A DNA stretch of 36,600 nt. Origin: JADGQM01 sp964505935. GTDB taxonomy: Bacteria; Desulfobacterota; Syntrophobacteria; Syntrophobacterales; Syntrophobacteraceae. The stretch spans positions 1 to 36,600 of the forward strand of contig CAZDKX010000010.1 in the NCBI GenBank assembly GCA_964505935.1, given 5' to 3'. Made by a program: the position numbers and the translations under genes. A model generated the notes under the pieces. It did not search any database and had not been told where the DNA came from. It worked only from the letters and a program-made list of their open reading frames with translations. Positions 15,487 through 24,137 of the stretch are shown piece by piece (within the stretch, counting starts at the first letter, position 1; every line of letters begins with the position of its first letter).

Positions 15487-16590
15487 GTGGTTTTTGAACT
15501 GCTCCAGCGGGATTCCCACAGCGCGGCACGATGCGGCCGGCTGATAACGGCCCATGGCGCCGTCGAGACCCCGGTCTTCATGCCGGTAGGGACGCAGGCC
15601 ACGGTCAAGAGCCTTACCCCTGATGAGCTCGAGGCCCTGGGCGCTCACATCATTCTGGGAAACACCTACCATCTGCACATGCGGCCCGGGGCTGACCGGA
15701 TCGCTCGACTCGGCGGCCTGCACGCCTTCATGGGCTGGCCGCGCGCCATTCTGACCGACAGCGGCGGTTTCCAGGTCTTCAGCCTGGCCCGGATCAACAA
15801 GATCGAAGAAGCAGGAGTAGCGTTTCAATCTCACATCGATGGCTCGAGGCATCTTCTCAGCCCCGAAGCGGCCGTACAGATCCAGATGCAGCTTGGCTCG
15901 GACATCGCCATGGTGTTTGATGAGTGCAATTCCTATCCGGTTTCCTATCCGTATGCGCAGGAGTCCATGGAGCGGACGCTGCGCTGGGCCGCCCGTTCAA
16001 AGGCGGCCCACGCGCTTCCGGAACAGGCGCTCTTTGGCATCATTCAGGGGAGTGTCTTCCTCGATCTGAGGAAAGCCTGCCTGGAACAGCTCGAGGCTAT
16101 CGGTTTCGACGGCTATGCCCTGGGCAGCCTCTCGGTGGGGGAACCCAAGGAAGAGATGCTGGCGGTCCTTGAAACCATGACGCCGCTCATGCCCGTTACC
16201 CGCCCCCGCTACCTCATGGGCGTGGGCACCCCCGAGGACCTTGTCGAGGGGGTGCGGCTGGGAGTGGACCTGTTTGACTGCGTCATGCCGACGCGCAATG
16301 CCCGCAACGGCATGCTCTTCACCTCGCGGGGCAGCATCCAGATCAAGAATAGCGCTTATGCCGATGATGGTCGGCCGATTGAGGAGGGATGCACCTGCTA
16401 TACCTGCCGGCGGTTTTCCCGGGCCTATCTCCGCCACCTCTTCATGGCCCGCGAACTGCTGGCCTACCGGCTGAATACCCTCCACAACCTTCACTACTAC
16501 CTGCAGCTCATGGCCGCCATCCGCGAGGCCATTGGCGAAGGGCGTTTCACTGTCTGGCGCCGAGCCTTCTACCAGGCGCGGGAACGTTGA
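15487..16590 (+). CDS. tgt: tRNA-guanine transglycosylase
   Basis: Tgt exchanges guanine-34 of GUN-anticodon tRNAs for preQ1. With the GTG start at 15487 the protein has 367 residues and the key residues appear to fall at the E. coli numbers: D264 nucleophile (DLFDCVMPTRNARNG), zinc ligands C302, C304, C307 and H333, and the general acid/base D91 in TDSGGFQVFSL. PVFMPVGTQATVK near the start is the family hallmark. The open frame reaches back to an ATG at 15418, but that would add 23 residues encoded by the repeat hairpin. Together with queA it makes the late queuosine steps; no other queuosine gene is in view. Confidence 0.96.
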   Translation: MVFELLQRDSHSAARCGRLITAHGAVETPVFMPVGTQATVKSLTPDELEALGAHIILGNTYHLHMRPGADRIARLGGLHAFMGWPRAILTDSGGFQVFSLARINKIEEAGVAFQSHIDGSRHLLSPEAAVQIQMQLGSDIAMVFDECNSYPVSYPYAQESMERTLRWAARSKAAHALPEQALFGIIQGSVFLDLRKACLEQLEAIGFDGYALGSLSVGEPKEEMLAVLETMTPLMPVTRPRYLMGVGTPEDLVEGVRLGVDLFDCVMPTRNARNGMLFTSRGSIQIKNSAYADDGRPIEEGCTCYTCRRFSRAYLRHLFMARELLAYRLNTLHNLHYYLQLMAAIREAIGEGRFTVWRRAFYQARER

Positions 16591-16625
16591 GCAAGGAATC
16601 TTCTTGTTTCATTCCCCCAAAGCGC

Positions 16626-16655
16626 TTGACAGCGTAGCGTAGATCTCCCTATCCT
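16626..16655 (+). promoter_or_regulatory. Possible sigma-70-type promoter for the hydrolase gene
   Basis: A perfect TTGACA (16626-16631) and TATCCT (16650-16655) are separated by 18 bases, about 50 bases upstream of the ATG at 16708. Confidence 0.45.
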
Positions 16656-16707
16656 GTCGGCGGGACATGGGGAAAACCTTTTGCAGACCGAACCGCATGC
16701 AGTGGCC

Positions 16708-17529
16708 ATGACATCGATTCTTGCAAGCTTTGCGATAACCTTGTTCGGCTTCGTGGGTGTGCTCACGGTTGGCATGTTTCTCTTCCAGAACGCCCTGCTC
16801 TATCTTCCCGATCGCTATGAACTGACAACGCTCTTGCACCGGGCCCGAGCAGTGGGACTCGATCTCTGGCCCTCGGCAGATGCGAGCTATCGTGGGGTGA
16901 TGGCTGCGTCTCGGGTGCCGGAAGAGCGCGGGACGGTCGTGGTTTTCCATGGCAATGCCGGTTCGGCGCTGGATCGCGTGCCTTATGTCAGCGCCCTGGC
17001 ACCGCTCGGATACCGGGTGCTCCTTGCGGAATACCCCAGGTACGGGGCACGGGGCGGTGAGCTTGGCGAACGGAGTTTGGCAGCCGATGCGGCGGAGACC
17101 ATCAAGGTCCTGAAGCAGCAGGTTAGCGGCCCGCTTTATGTATGGGGCGAATCCCTGGGGTGTGGGGTGGCCGCGGCGGCGGTGGCCGAACCATCGGTTG
17201 CAGTGGAGGGGCTGGTTTTGATCACCCCGTGGAAAAACCTACCGGACCTGGCCCAGGCCATCTACTGGTTTCTGCCGGCAAAGTGGCTCGTCCGTGACCA
17301 ATACGACAACGTGAAAAATCTCGAAAAATTCTCCAAACCGGTGGCGGTGCTGGTGGCTGAAGACGATGAAATCATCCCGAACCATCAGACGATGGCTTTC
17401 TACGAAGCCATCCGCTCGCCAAAACGCCTGTGGATTTTCCGGAACGCCGGCCACAACTCGTGGCCGCTTGCTCCCGAGGAAAAATGGTGGCGGGAGGTGG
17501 TCGCATTCACCGGGGGTGGCAGTGGGTGA
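16708..17529 (+). CDS. Membrane-anchored alpha/beta hydrolase (BEM46/ABHD13-like)
   Basis: A serine hydrolase of 273 residues with an N-terminal membrane helix (about 4-26). The fold is marked by FHGNAGSALDR (oxyanion region), AEYPRYGARGG, the nucleophile elbow GESLGCG (serine about 149), the acid in AEDDEIIP (about 219-220) and the histidine in AGHNSW (about 249). This set matches the BEM46/ABHD13-type group of membrane hydrolases; the substrate is unknown. The ATG at 16708 lacks a strong ribosome-binding site; a TTG at 16681 would add nine residues and has GGGGA upstream. It sits downstream of tgt with its own likely promoter. Confidence 0.85.
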   Translation: MTSILASFAITLFGFVGVLTVGMFLFQNALLYLPDRYELTTLLHRARAVGLDLWPSADASYRGVMAASRVPEERGTVVVFHGNAGSALDRVPYVSALAPLGYRVLLAEYPRYGARGGELGERSLAADAAETIKVLKQQVSGPLYVWGESLGCGVAAAAVAEPSVAVEGLVLITPWKNLPDLAQAIYWFLPAKWLVRDQYDNVKNLEKFSKPVAVLVAEDDEIIPNHQTMAFYEAIRSPKRLWIFRNAGHNSWPLAPEEKWWREVVAFTGGGSG

Positions 17530-17584
17530 CTGTCTCAGAATTCGCTTTCACTCCTCCCCCTCGACGAAGGACACCACTACTGCC

Positions 17585-17652
17585 GCAACCCGCAACCCGC
17601 AACCCGCAACCCGCAACCCGGAACCCGCAACCCGCAACCCGCAACCCGGAAC
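17585..17652. repeat. 7-base tandem repeat array
   Basis: There are about 9.7 copies of GCAACCC in register: five perfect, one GGAACCC, three perfect, and a final GGAAC. It fills the space between the convergent hydrolase and kinase genes and stops four bases from the kinase stop codon (17656-17658). Slippage at such an array makes copy number variable between strains. Confidence 0.9.
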
Positions 17653-17655
17653 TTT

Positions 17656-19764
17656 TCACAGCAGCTTGCCGATGCTGTCGGTGAGCTTGTCCCAGCTCAG
17701 GGGTTTGGAGAGCACGGCATCGACCCCTTCAGACGAGACGTCCTCCTCTTCATACTGGGTCCCCCATCCGGTCAGCAGCACGACGGGAAGGTTGGGGTCC
17801 TTGTTCTTCGCTTTTCTGGCAATATCCCAGCCGCTGATGCGGGGCATGCCGAGATCGGTCAGCACCAGGTCAAAGTGTTCCTTCTCGATGATGGCCAGCG
17901 CTTCTTCCCCATCGGCCAGGGCTACGACCTTATAGCCCTTAAACCGCAGCATGTCGTGAATGATCCAGAGCACATCTTCATCGTCGTCGACGACCAACAG
18001 TCGGTGATTGGTGGAGGCCTTGCAGGAGTCGTCCAGCGAGGAGAACCGGGGGGGTGGCTCCGCCTTGGGCAGCTTGATGGTGAAGACGGTCCCCTTGCCG
18101 GGCCTGCTCTTCACCTGGATTTCCCCGCCAATCCGAGCGATGAGACTCCAGGAGACGCTCAGCCCCAGACCCGAATTGCCGATGCCTTTGGTGGTGTAGA
18201 AGGGATCGAAGATCTTCGTCACCACCTCTTTGCTCATGCCAATCCCGGTGTCGGCCAGGTCGATGACCACCGTGTCGCGGGACAACCTGGTCCGGATGGT
18301 GATCGTACCCCCTTGCGGCATCGCTTCGACGGCATTGAAGACCAGGTTGGTCAGGACTTCGCGAAAGTCAGAAACATGGATCCTGGAAAAACACTGGGGG
18401 TCGAGCTCGAGATCAAACTGGATGATGTGGCCATGCTTTTCCATGGCATTCTTCCAGCGCGGTCGCGTCATCTCCACAACATCCCTGATGGCGTCGTTGA
18501 TGTCAGCGGTCAAGGGGGTCAACTGACGCTGCACATCGCGTTCGGTGAACTTCTGCAGACGGCGGACGGTATTGGCCCCATCGTGGACGGCTTTCTCGAT
18601 ATTCTTCAGACGCCGCAGCATCTCCTCTTCCTGGACGTCGGGCAGGAGCAGCTGCAGGTTGCCAAGGATGGCCATGAGCAGGTTGTTGAAGTCGTGGGCC
18701 ACGCCGCCGGCCATGGTGCCCAGCGCGGCGAGCTTTTCCGCCTGGAGCATCTTCTCGGCAAAGGCCTTTTTCTTGGTGACATCGTTGATGACCAGCAGGA
18801 AGCCTTTGGCGGCGCCGTGGTGATCCTTCATTTTCACCAGGTTGAGATCGGCGGTGTAGACCTCGCCGTCGGCGTTGACGAGCGGAACGTCCGGGAGTTC
18901 CTCCATTTGGGATTGGGCAACCCGCTGAAAAATTTCGTCAAAGACTCTGGGATCGTGAAAGATTACCGCAGGAGATTTGCCGATCAACTCCGATGGGTTA
19001 CCGCCGTAACTCCTTTGGATACTGCTGTTGACCCTGGTTACCTGCCCCTGGACATCCAGCAGGCAGATCCCCTGCGGGATATACTCGAGCGCGTCTTCCG
19101 TCAGGAGCCTGGCTTCGGTGAGGGTTCCACTCCCATTGCCGTCGAAGACCTCGGGCCGGCCCAGAGCATTCGGCCCTATTTGCTGAACGTTCCCATCAGC
19201 AGTTTCCAGTGATATCCCATGCAAAAGATGGCCGATAATGCGGCCGATGATTTCCCAGTAGCGGCGCGCCTGGTTGGAGAAGCGATGAGGCTGGCCTGAG
19301 CTCACGTTGAGCACGCCCGCATCAAACAGCGGGATGCAGGCCAGCGAAGTGGGATGCACCAGCGCACCTTCTTTGAAAGGAATCGCCTGCCCTTCCGCAT
19401 CCTCAACAAACAGTGAGCGCTTGCCGGCAAAAGCCCGGCCGGCCATCCCTTCGTTGGCGGCGAACATCAGATCGCGATTGTAGTGTGCCGCCGTCCCGCC
19501 CTCGATGAGGCTTGTCAGTCCGTCTGCAGCAGCCAGGGCAAGTGAGGCGCTCTGAGCATCCCAGAGTAGAATGGAACAGTTCTCGAAGGTCGTTTCCTCG
19601 ATGATGATGCGGGCCAACTCCCGGCAGATACCCGCTACCCCCAGTTCCAGAGGAAGGAGATCGGCAATACGACCGATCATGACCAGGAACGGTCTGGTTT
19701 CCTCCTGCTGAGAGTGGGCCTCGAACAGACTGGCTTTCACAATCTCACTGGCTACCTGATCCAT
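17656..19764 (-). CDS. Hybrid sensor histidine kinase (GAF-PAS-HisKA-HATPase-receiver)
   Basis: A soluble 702-residue kinase. In order: GAF-like domain (about 25-185), PAS (about 222-335), HisKA with H357 in GGVAHDFNN, HATPase (N and G boxes: ADTGIGMS, IFDPFYTTKG, GLGLSV), and a C-terminal receiver (about 588-702) with the phospho-acceptor near D637 (LVLTDLGMP) and the conserved K in SKPL. There are no membrane helices, so the signal is cytoplasmic. It has no output domain, so phosphate probably passes to another protein. GGGGAG precedes the ATG. It starts 19 bases after the HDOD gene, in the same operon. Confidence 0.92.
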   Translation of the reverse strand: MDQVASEIVKASLFEAHSQQEETRPFLVMIGRIADLLPLELGVAGICRELARIIIEETTFENCSILLWDAQSASLALAAADGLTSLIEGGTAAHYNRDLMFAANEGMAGRAFAGKRSLFVEDAEGQAIPFKEGALVHPTSLACIPLFDAGVLNVSSGQPHRFSNQARRYWEIIGRIIGHLLHGISLETADGNVQQIGPNALGRPEVFDGNGSGTLTEARLLTEDALEYIPQGICLLDVQGQVTRVNSSIQRSYGGNPSELIGKSPAVIFHDPRVFDEIFQRVAQSQMEELPDVPLVNADGEVYTADLNLVKMKDHHGAAKGFLLVINDVTKKKAFAEKMLQAEKLAALGTMAGGVAHDFNNLLMAILGNLQLLLPDVQEEEMLRRLKNIEKAVHDGANTVRRLQKFTERDVQRQLTPLTADINDAIRDVVEMTRPRWKNAMEKHGHIIQFDLELDPQCFSRIHVSDFREVLTNLVFNAVEAMPQGGTITIRTRLSRDTVVIDLADTGIGMSKEVVTKIFDPFYTTKGIGNSGLGLSVSWSLIARIGGEIQVKSRPGKGTVFTIKLPKAEPPPRFSSLDDSCKASTNHRLLVVDDDEDVLWIIHDMLRFKGYKVVALADGEEALAIIEKEHFDLVLTDLGMPRISGWDIARKAKNKDPNLPVVLLTGWGTQYEEEDVSSEGVDAVLSKPLSWDKLTDSIGKLL

Positions 19765-19783
19765 CTCCCCTCCCCCCCGACAG

Positions 19784-20653
19784 CTACTTCAGCATTGCCC
19801 AGAAAGCATCCACTTGGGGCCATACGCTGCTCGAACGTTCAATGCACTGCTCCCAGTCCTCGTCGCTCAAATGGAGTTGGTGGGCGCACGAAAGCGAGTA
19901 CTGATCATTGATATATTCGGCATAATTGGCGGAATGTGCGAGAACATTCGCCAGAAAAATGAGGGTGACCTCGGATCGATGAGAAGGACTCTGATGCGGC
20001 TTGTGATGGTAGGCCATCACCCTGGTAAAGACTTCGGGAAGGGCCCACCTTGCGCTCATCCAGGCGCCGATTTCGGCATGGGTGATGCCGCATTCGGTTT
20101 CGACGAGCCATGGGGGGACCTTGCGCGTTTTGGCCAGATCGGTCACCAGCCGGTAGTAGTCGCTGAAGTGGACAGCCATGGTCAGCCATCCCAGGTCATG
20201 GAAGAGACCCAGTGTGTAGGCAAGCTCCCTGGTGAGCCAGGGTTTTTGCCGAGCAAGGTCGCTGGCAATACGGGAGGTGGCGAAAGCATGCTTCCAGAGT
20301 CGTTCTCGCTGCCCTGGACCCAGAGTCGGGGTGTCGGCGAAAAGCTGCATGAGCAGGACGCACAGGCAGACCGATTTCACCTGTTCGAACCCAATCAGCA
20401 TGATGGCTTGAGCAATGGTCTGCACCTCTCCCCGCATGCCGTAGAAGGAAGAATTGGCCAGGCGCAGCACCTTGGCCGCCAGGGCCTGTTCATAGAGAAT
20501 GATGCGTTCCAGTTCCCCGATGGAGGCGACCTCGCTGTATATCAGCTCCAGCAAACGCTGCAACGCGCCCGCAAGAGGGGGAAGATCCGTGATCTGGGTG
20601 ACACGATGGAAGGCTTCCCGTCTATCCGGCACAGCCGATAAGGTGGCATCCAT
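19784..20653 (-). CDS. HDOD domain protein
   Basis: A 289-residue protein. Most of it is an HDOD domain: ITDLPPLAGALQRLLELI, the stretch LAAKVLRLANSSFYG, AIMLIGFEQVKSVCL, and GLFHDLGW resembling an HD motif. HDOD proteins are non-catalytic relatives of HD phosphohydrolases; they take part in signalling with kinases and cyclic-di-GMP or motility pathways. It lies between two hybrid kinases and 60 bases downstream of a RAYT gene. It could be the output partner of one or both kinases, which is inferred from position. The ribosome-binding site GGGAGG is rather far (about 14 bases) from the ATG. Confidence 0.88.
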   Translation of the reverse strand: MDATLSAVPDRREAFHRVTQITDLPPLAGALQRLLELIYSEVASIGELERIILYEQALAAKVLRLANSSFYGMRGEVQTIAQAIMLIGFEQVKSVCLCVLLMQLFADTPTLGPGQRERLWKHAFATSRIASDLARQKPWLTRELAYTLGLFHDLGWLTMAVHFSDYYRLVTDLAKTRKVPPWLVETECGITHAEIGAWMSARWALPEVFTRVMAYHHKPHQSPSHRSEVTLIFLANVLAHSANYAEYINDQYSLSCAHQLHLSDEDWEQCIERSSSVWPQVDAFWAMLK

Positions 20654-20713
20654 CTTTGCCTGGTCGCCTCCCTCTTTCCGGGCTCCGTCCCGGAAATACC
20701 TTGTCCTTTGCAG

Positions 20714-21562
20714 CTACTTGCCTCTCACGATGCGACTGACAGTCGCATAGTGAAGCCCAACATGCCTGCCAATTTCGGAAAAGGAATACCCATATTCCAG
20801 ACTGGCCTTCTTCATCAAGGCATTCCGTTCCTCTTTTCCCGCATACTTTCCCGGAGCCAGGAGCTCTGCCAAAGAAGGCCGGAAAAGCATGCGTTGCAAG
20901 GGGGGGATATCCCGCAGGGCAGCCTTTCCCTTGAGGGCGGGGCGAATCTCGGCCAAAAAGCTGGCGCTCCCCAGAAGGCATTGAGACCTGAGGTCTTCCC
21001 AGATCGACTTCCTACCCAAGCCCTCCCTGACAAAGTCGTGATAATGCTGCTGCGCCTGGGCCCGGTCGGGACCAAACTGGGACAGCACCCAATGGGTGGT
21101 GAGCAGGTGCGGCGCCTCGTCCATTCCCGCAGTCGCCCGATGACTGCTCCAGGAGTAATCCTCCGGCCGCTCGGTGACGTGAGTGCGCACGGGGTTGAGC
21201 ACCACATGGCGGCACACCTCCAGGAGATAATTATCCCGTTCAACCAGGATGGCTTTGTACCTGCCCTGGAAGAGATGCCCCTCGCGCTGATGTCTTCGGT
21301 TAAAATATTGCGTATACACCCCGTTAAGGTGCCGCATGCCTGTGGAGAGGTTGCCGGTGCTGATTTCCACCAGCAGATGGTAATGGTTCTCCATCAGACA
21401 ATAGGCGTGGCAAGCCCACTTGAAGCGTACCACCACCTCTTCCAAAAGAGCGAGAAAACGCCTCCGGTCGGCATCATCAAGGAAAGTGGCCATCCGGGCG
21501 TTTCCACGGGCTGTCACGTGATAGACAGCCCCAGGATATTCAATGCGCAACGGTCTCGCCAT
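20714..21562 (-). CDS. REP-associated tyrosine transposase (RAYT, Y1_Tnp) with altered catalytic residue
   Basis: A 282-residue HUH-family protein. RPLRIEYPGAVYHVTARGN at the N-terminus and H60-Y61-H62 (ENHYHLLVE) are hallmarks; the C-terminus carries a helix-turn-helix (IGRHVGLHYATVSRI). RAYTs act on REP palindromes and are generally single-copy domesticated transposases. The residue aligning with the catalytic tyrosine of E. coli TnpA-REP (the Y before I-x-I-N-P-V) is His119 here (CRHVVLNPVR, codon CAT at 21208-21206). Y112 remains seven residues upstream. ATG 21562 has GAAGGGGG just before it; an ATG at 21580 is a weaker choice. It lies between two genes of one signalling cluster. Confidence 0.9.
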   Translation of the reverse strand: MARPLRIEYPGAVYHVTARGNARMATFLDDADRRRFLALLEEVVVRFKWACHAYCLMENHYHLLVEISTGNLSTGMRHLNGVYTQYFNRRHQREGHLFQGRYKAILVERDNYLLEVCRHVVLNPVRTHVTERPEDYSWSSHRATAGMDEAPHLLTTHWVLSQFGPDRAQAQQHYHDFVREGLGRKSIWEDLRSQCLLGSASFLAEIRPALKGKAALRDIPPLQRMLFRPSLAELLAPGKYAGKEERNALMKKASLEYGYSFSEIGRHVGLHYATVSRIVRGK

Positions 21563-21607
21563 GCCCCCTTCATACACCAATGTTTGTCATGTTGCAAGAC
21601 TTGACCC

Positions 21608-24061
21608 TTACGAATTCAACACTTCCGAAATGAGTCTGGTGATGGTGCCGAGGGTAAAGGGCTTGAAGACAAATCCTTGAATCCCAAGGGCTTTTGCCTT
21701 TTCTGCCGTGATCAGGTCGCTGTGTCCGGTGCACAGGATGATGGGGAGATGCGGTCGAATTTTTAAGATTTCTTGTGAGAGGTCCGCGCCGGTCATGCCC
21801 GGCATGGTCATATCCGTGATCACCAGGTCAAAGTCATCGGGACGAGCCCGAAAGACCTCGATCGCCTGGGTGCTGTCCGTAATGGCCACGACGTGATAGC
21901 CGAAGTCCTGGAGCATATCCCGACCCATTTCGACCAGGACGGCTTCATCGTCCACCAGGAGGATCCGTTCGCATCTCCCGGGGGGAGCTGCCGTGGGTTG
22001 TGCTTCCGCTTCCGCATGCTCATGAATGGCCGGCAGGTAAACGGCAAACTCAGACCCGCCGCCGGGTTCGCTCTCAACGGCAATGGTTCCACCGTAGCGG
22101 CTGACGATGCCGTAGACGACCGACAGGCCGAGGCCGGTTCCTTCTCCTGGCTTTTTGGTTGTGAAAAAGGGATCAAAAATGCGATGGATAACGTCCGGGG
22201 TGATGCCGCACCCGGTATCGCTCACGGTCAGTTTCACATAGGGGCCCGGTCTAAATTCCCCTCCCCTGATCGCCATGTTCGGAGTAATCTCAGCATTTTC
22301 GAGGGATATTTCGAGCAGGCCGCCTTTCTCGCGCATGGCCTGGGCGCTGTTGGTGCAGAGGTTGATAAGCACCTGATGGATCTGGGTTGGGTCGGCAAGA
22401 ACGGCATTCGCATCGGAGGCGATTTTGTGGTGAATGGTAATGGTCGAGGGGATGGTAGCCCGCAGCAGTTTGATGGTTTCGTGGGTGATGGGCGTGAGAT
22501 CGATGGGTTTGATCCGTTGTTCGCCGCTGCGGCTGAAAGTCAGGATTTGGGCGACCAGGTCCCTGGCACGCTCGGACGCCTGGAGGACCCGTTCGAGGTA
22601 ACCGTGCAGCTCCTGTTGGCGCAACCTGGACAGGGTTATTTCGGTATAGCCGATGATGGCGGCAAGAATGTTGTTGAAGTCATGGGCGATGCCGCCGGCC
22701 AGAGTCCCAATGGCTTCCATTTTCTGGGCCTGCAGGAGCCGCGTTTCCAGGGCTTTGCGGTCGGTGATGTCTTGGGCCGAGCCCTCGACATAGAGGATTT
22801 TCCCCGTACCGTTGCGGACGGCACGGGCATTCAAGGTCAACCAGGCGACGCTTCGGTCCTTGCGCTGGAACTGGACCTCGAAAGCGCGGGCTTCCCCGTG
22901 TTCGTGGAGGAGCTTCAGGAGCTCCTGGCGACGTTCGGGATGGACATACAGCTGCCGGGAAATGTCGGTGAGGCTGCTGCATAACTCTTCCGGCGAGTCA
23001 TAGTGGAGGATGCGGGCAAATGCCGGGTTGGCACTGATGATATGCCCATCCAGGCTGGTTTGATAGATGCCGTCAATCGCATTCTCGAAGATGCTCCGAT
23101 ATTTTTGTTCGGCCCGCTTGCGGTCGGTGGTGTCCTGGATGGTGGTAATCGCCCCGACCACATGGCCCTGGGAATCCCGGATCACCGCCGCCGTAAGATG
23201 AAGCCATTTTCCGGTCTTTCCGAGGTCCGGGAAGAAGTCCGAAGCCTCGAAGGCCTCGTTGAGCAAGGCGGAGCCGCTGTATTTACCGGGGTACCAGCGA
23301 GCAATCCCAGTCAGATCGCCATCCACCAGGAGATCCGCCATGCAGGGGCGCTCGGCAGGGTAGAAAGCAGACCAATGCCGAGTGGTTCCCACGACCTTGG
23401 AAGCTCTGAGCTGGCTGAGTTCCTCGAGGGCTTTGTTCCAATAGATCACCCGGTGATCTTTCCCGATCACGAAGGTGGGAATGGGAGAGCCCTGGATCAC
23501 GCTTTTCAGCCGCTGTTCGCTCTCCAGGAGGGCGTCTTCGGCGACCTTGCGTTCGGTGATGTTCCGAATGATGACGACGATCTGATTATCGAGAAGCGGC
23601 AGCAGACGCGCCTCGAAGCAGCGTTTCTCGTGCTGGAGCATGAGGCAATATTCGAGGCTGACCGTAGCCTGGGTGCCCACCACGTGACGAATGGCGTCCT
23701 TGAACTCGGCGCCGACCGCCTCGATCGGGACGTCCTGGATTTTCCTGCCCAGGAGCTGTTTGGGCTCAAGGACGAAATCACTGGTATTGCCGGCGGCATA
23801 ATCGAGGATGGTCCCTTCGCTGTCCAGGCGCAGCATCAGGTCGGGAATGGCCTGAAAAATAGCCCGCAGTTCAGAATTGGTCTGTAAGAGCTCCTGGGAG
23901 CTGAGATCGAGGGAACGCTCCAACATGGCTCGATCGCTGTCGGATTGCCGATAGGCATCATTGATGGCGCTGACGAAGGGGCGCCACTCCTGAGGTATTG
24001 TGAATGAATCGCCAAAATATCGCTTTAATTGACGCTTCAACAGGCTGTGGATGACTTGCAT
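21608..24061 (-). CDS. Hybrid sensor histidine kinase with three PAS domains and receiver
   Basis: A soluble 817-residue kinase. A basic N-terminal helical segment (LLKRQLKRYFG) and a predicted coiled coil (about 38-66) precede three PAS domains (about 65-175, 183-315, 320-437). HisKA follows with H460 in GGIAHDFNN, then HATPase (SDTGCGI, IFDPFFTTK, GTGLGLSVV) and a receiver (about 699-817) with phospho-acceptor near D750 (VITDMTMPG) and K in FKPF. ATG 24061 is preceded by GGGAGAG; a TTG at 24079 is possible but less likely. It lies 76 bases after the FIST gene, probably in one operon, which suggests FIST supplies the input signal. Confidence 0.93.
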   Translation of the reverse strand: MQVIHSLLKRQLKRYFGDSFTIPQEWRPFVSAINDAYRQSDSDRAMLERSLDLSSQELLQTNSELRAIFQAIPDLMLRLDSEGTILDYAAGNTSDFVLEPKQLLGRKIQDVPIEAVGAEFKDAIRHVVGTQATVSLEYCLMLQHEKRCFEARLLPLLDNQIVVIIRNITERKVAEDALLESEQRLKSVIQGSPIPTFVIGKDHRVIYWNKALEELSQLRASKVVGTTRHWSAFYPAERPCMADLLVDGDLTGIARWYPGKYSGSALLNEAFEASDFFPDLGKTGKWLHLTAAVIRDSQGHVVGAITTIQDTTDRKRAEQKYRSIFENAIDGIYQTSLDGHIISANPAFARILHYDSPEELCSSLTDISRQLYVHPERRQELLKLLHEHGEARAFEVQFQRKDRSVAWLTLNARAVRNGTGKILYVEGSAQDITDRKALETRLLQAQKMEAIGTLAGGIAHDFNNILAAIIGYTEITLSRLRQQELHGYLERVLQASERARDLVAQILTFSRSGEQRIKPIDLTPITHETIKLLRATIPSTITIHHKIASDANAVLADPTQIHQVLINLCTNSAQAMREKGGLLEISLENAEITPNMAIRGGEFRPGPYVKLTVSDTGCGITPDVIHRIFDPFFTTKKPGEGTGLGLSVVYGIVSRYGGTIAVESEPGGGSEFAVYLPAIHEHAEAEAQPTAAPPGRCERILLVDDEAVLVEMGRDMLQDFGYHVVAITDSTQAIEVFRARPDDFDLVITDMTMPGMTGADLSQEILKIRPHLPIILCTGHSDLITAEKAKALGIQGFVFKPFTLGTITRLISEVLNS

Positions 24062-24137
24062 CGAAGGTCTCTCCCGCAATGAACTCGTGCAATCGCCGCC
24101 AGGGGGTTCAAAAGAGCGCGGACAGGGTGATCGGGCA

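Noticed and set aside
17585..17652. CRISPR array
   Set aside because: The unit is only seven bases with no spacers and no cas genes nearby; it is a simple tandem repeat.
17875..19212. Long open frame (445 codons) antisense to the GAF/PAS kinase
   Set aside because: It mirrors codon bias of the kinase on the other strand and shows no domain or ribosome-binding site. The same holds for long antisense frames opposite ydhV (4561-5754), pckA (1439-2395) and DUF1786 (27674-28969).
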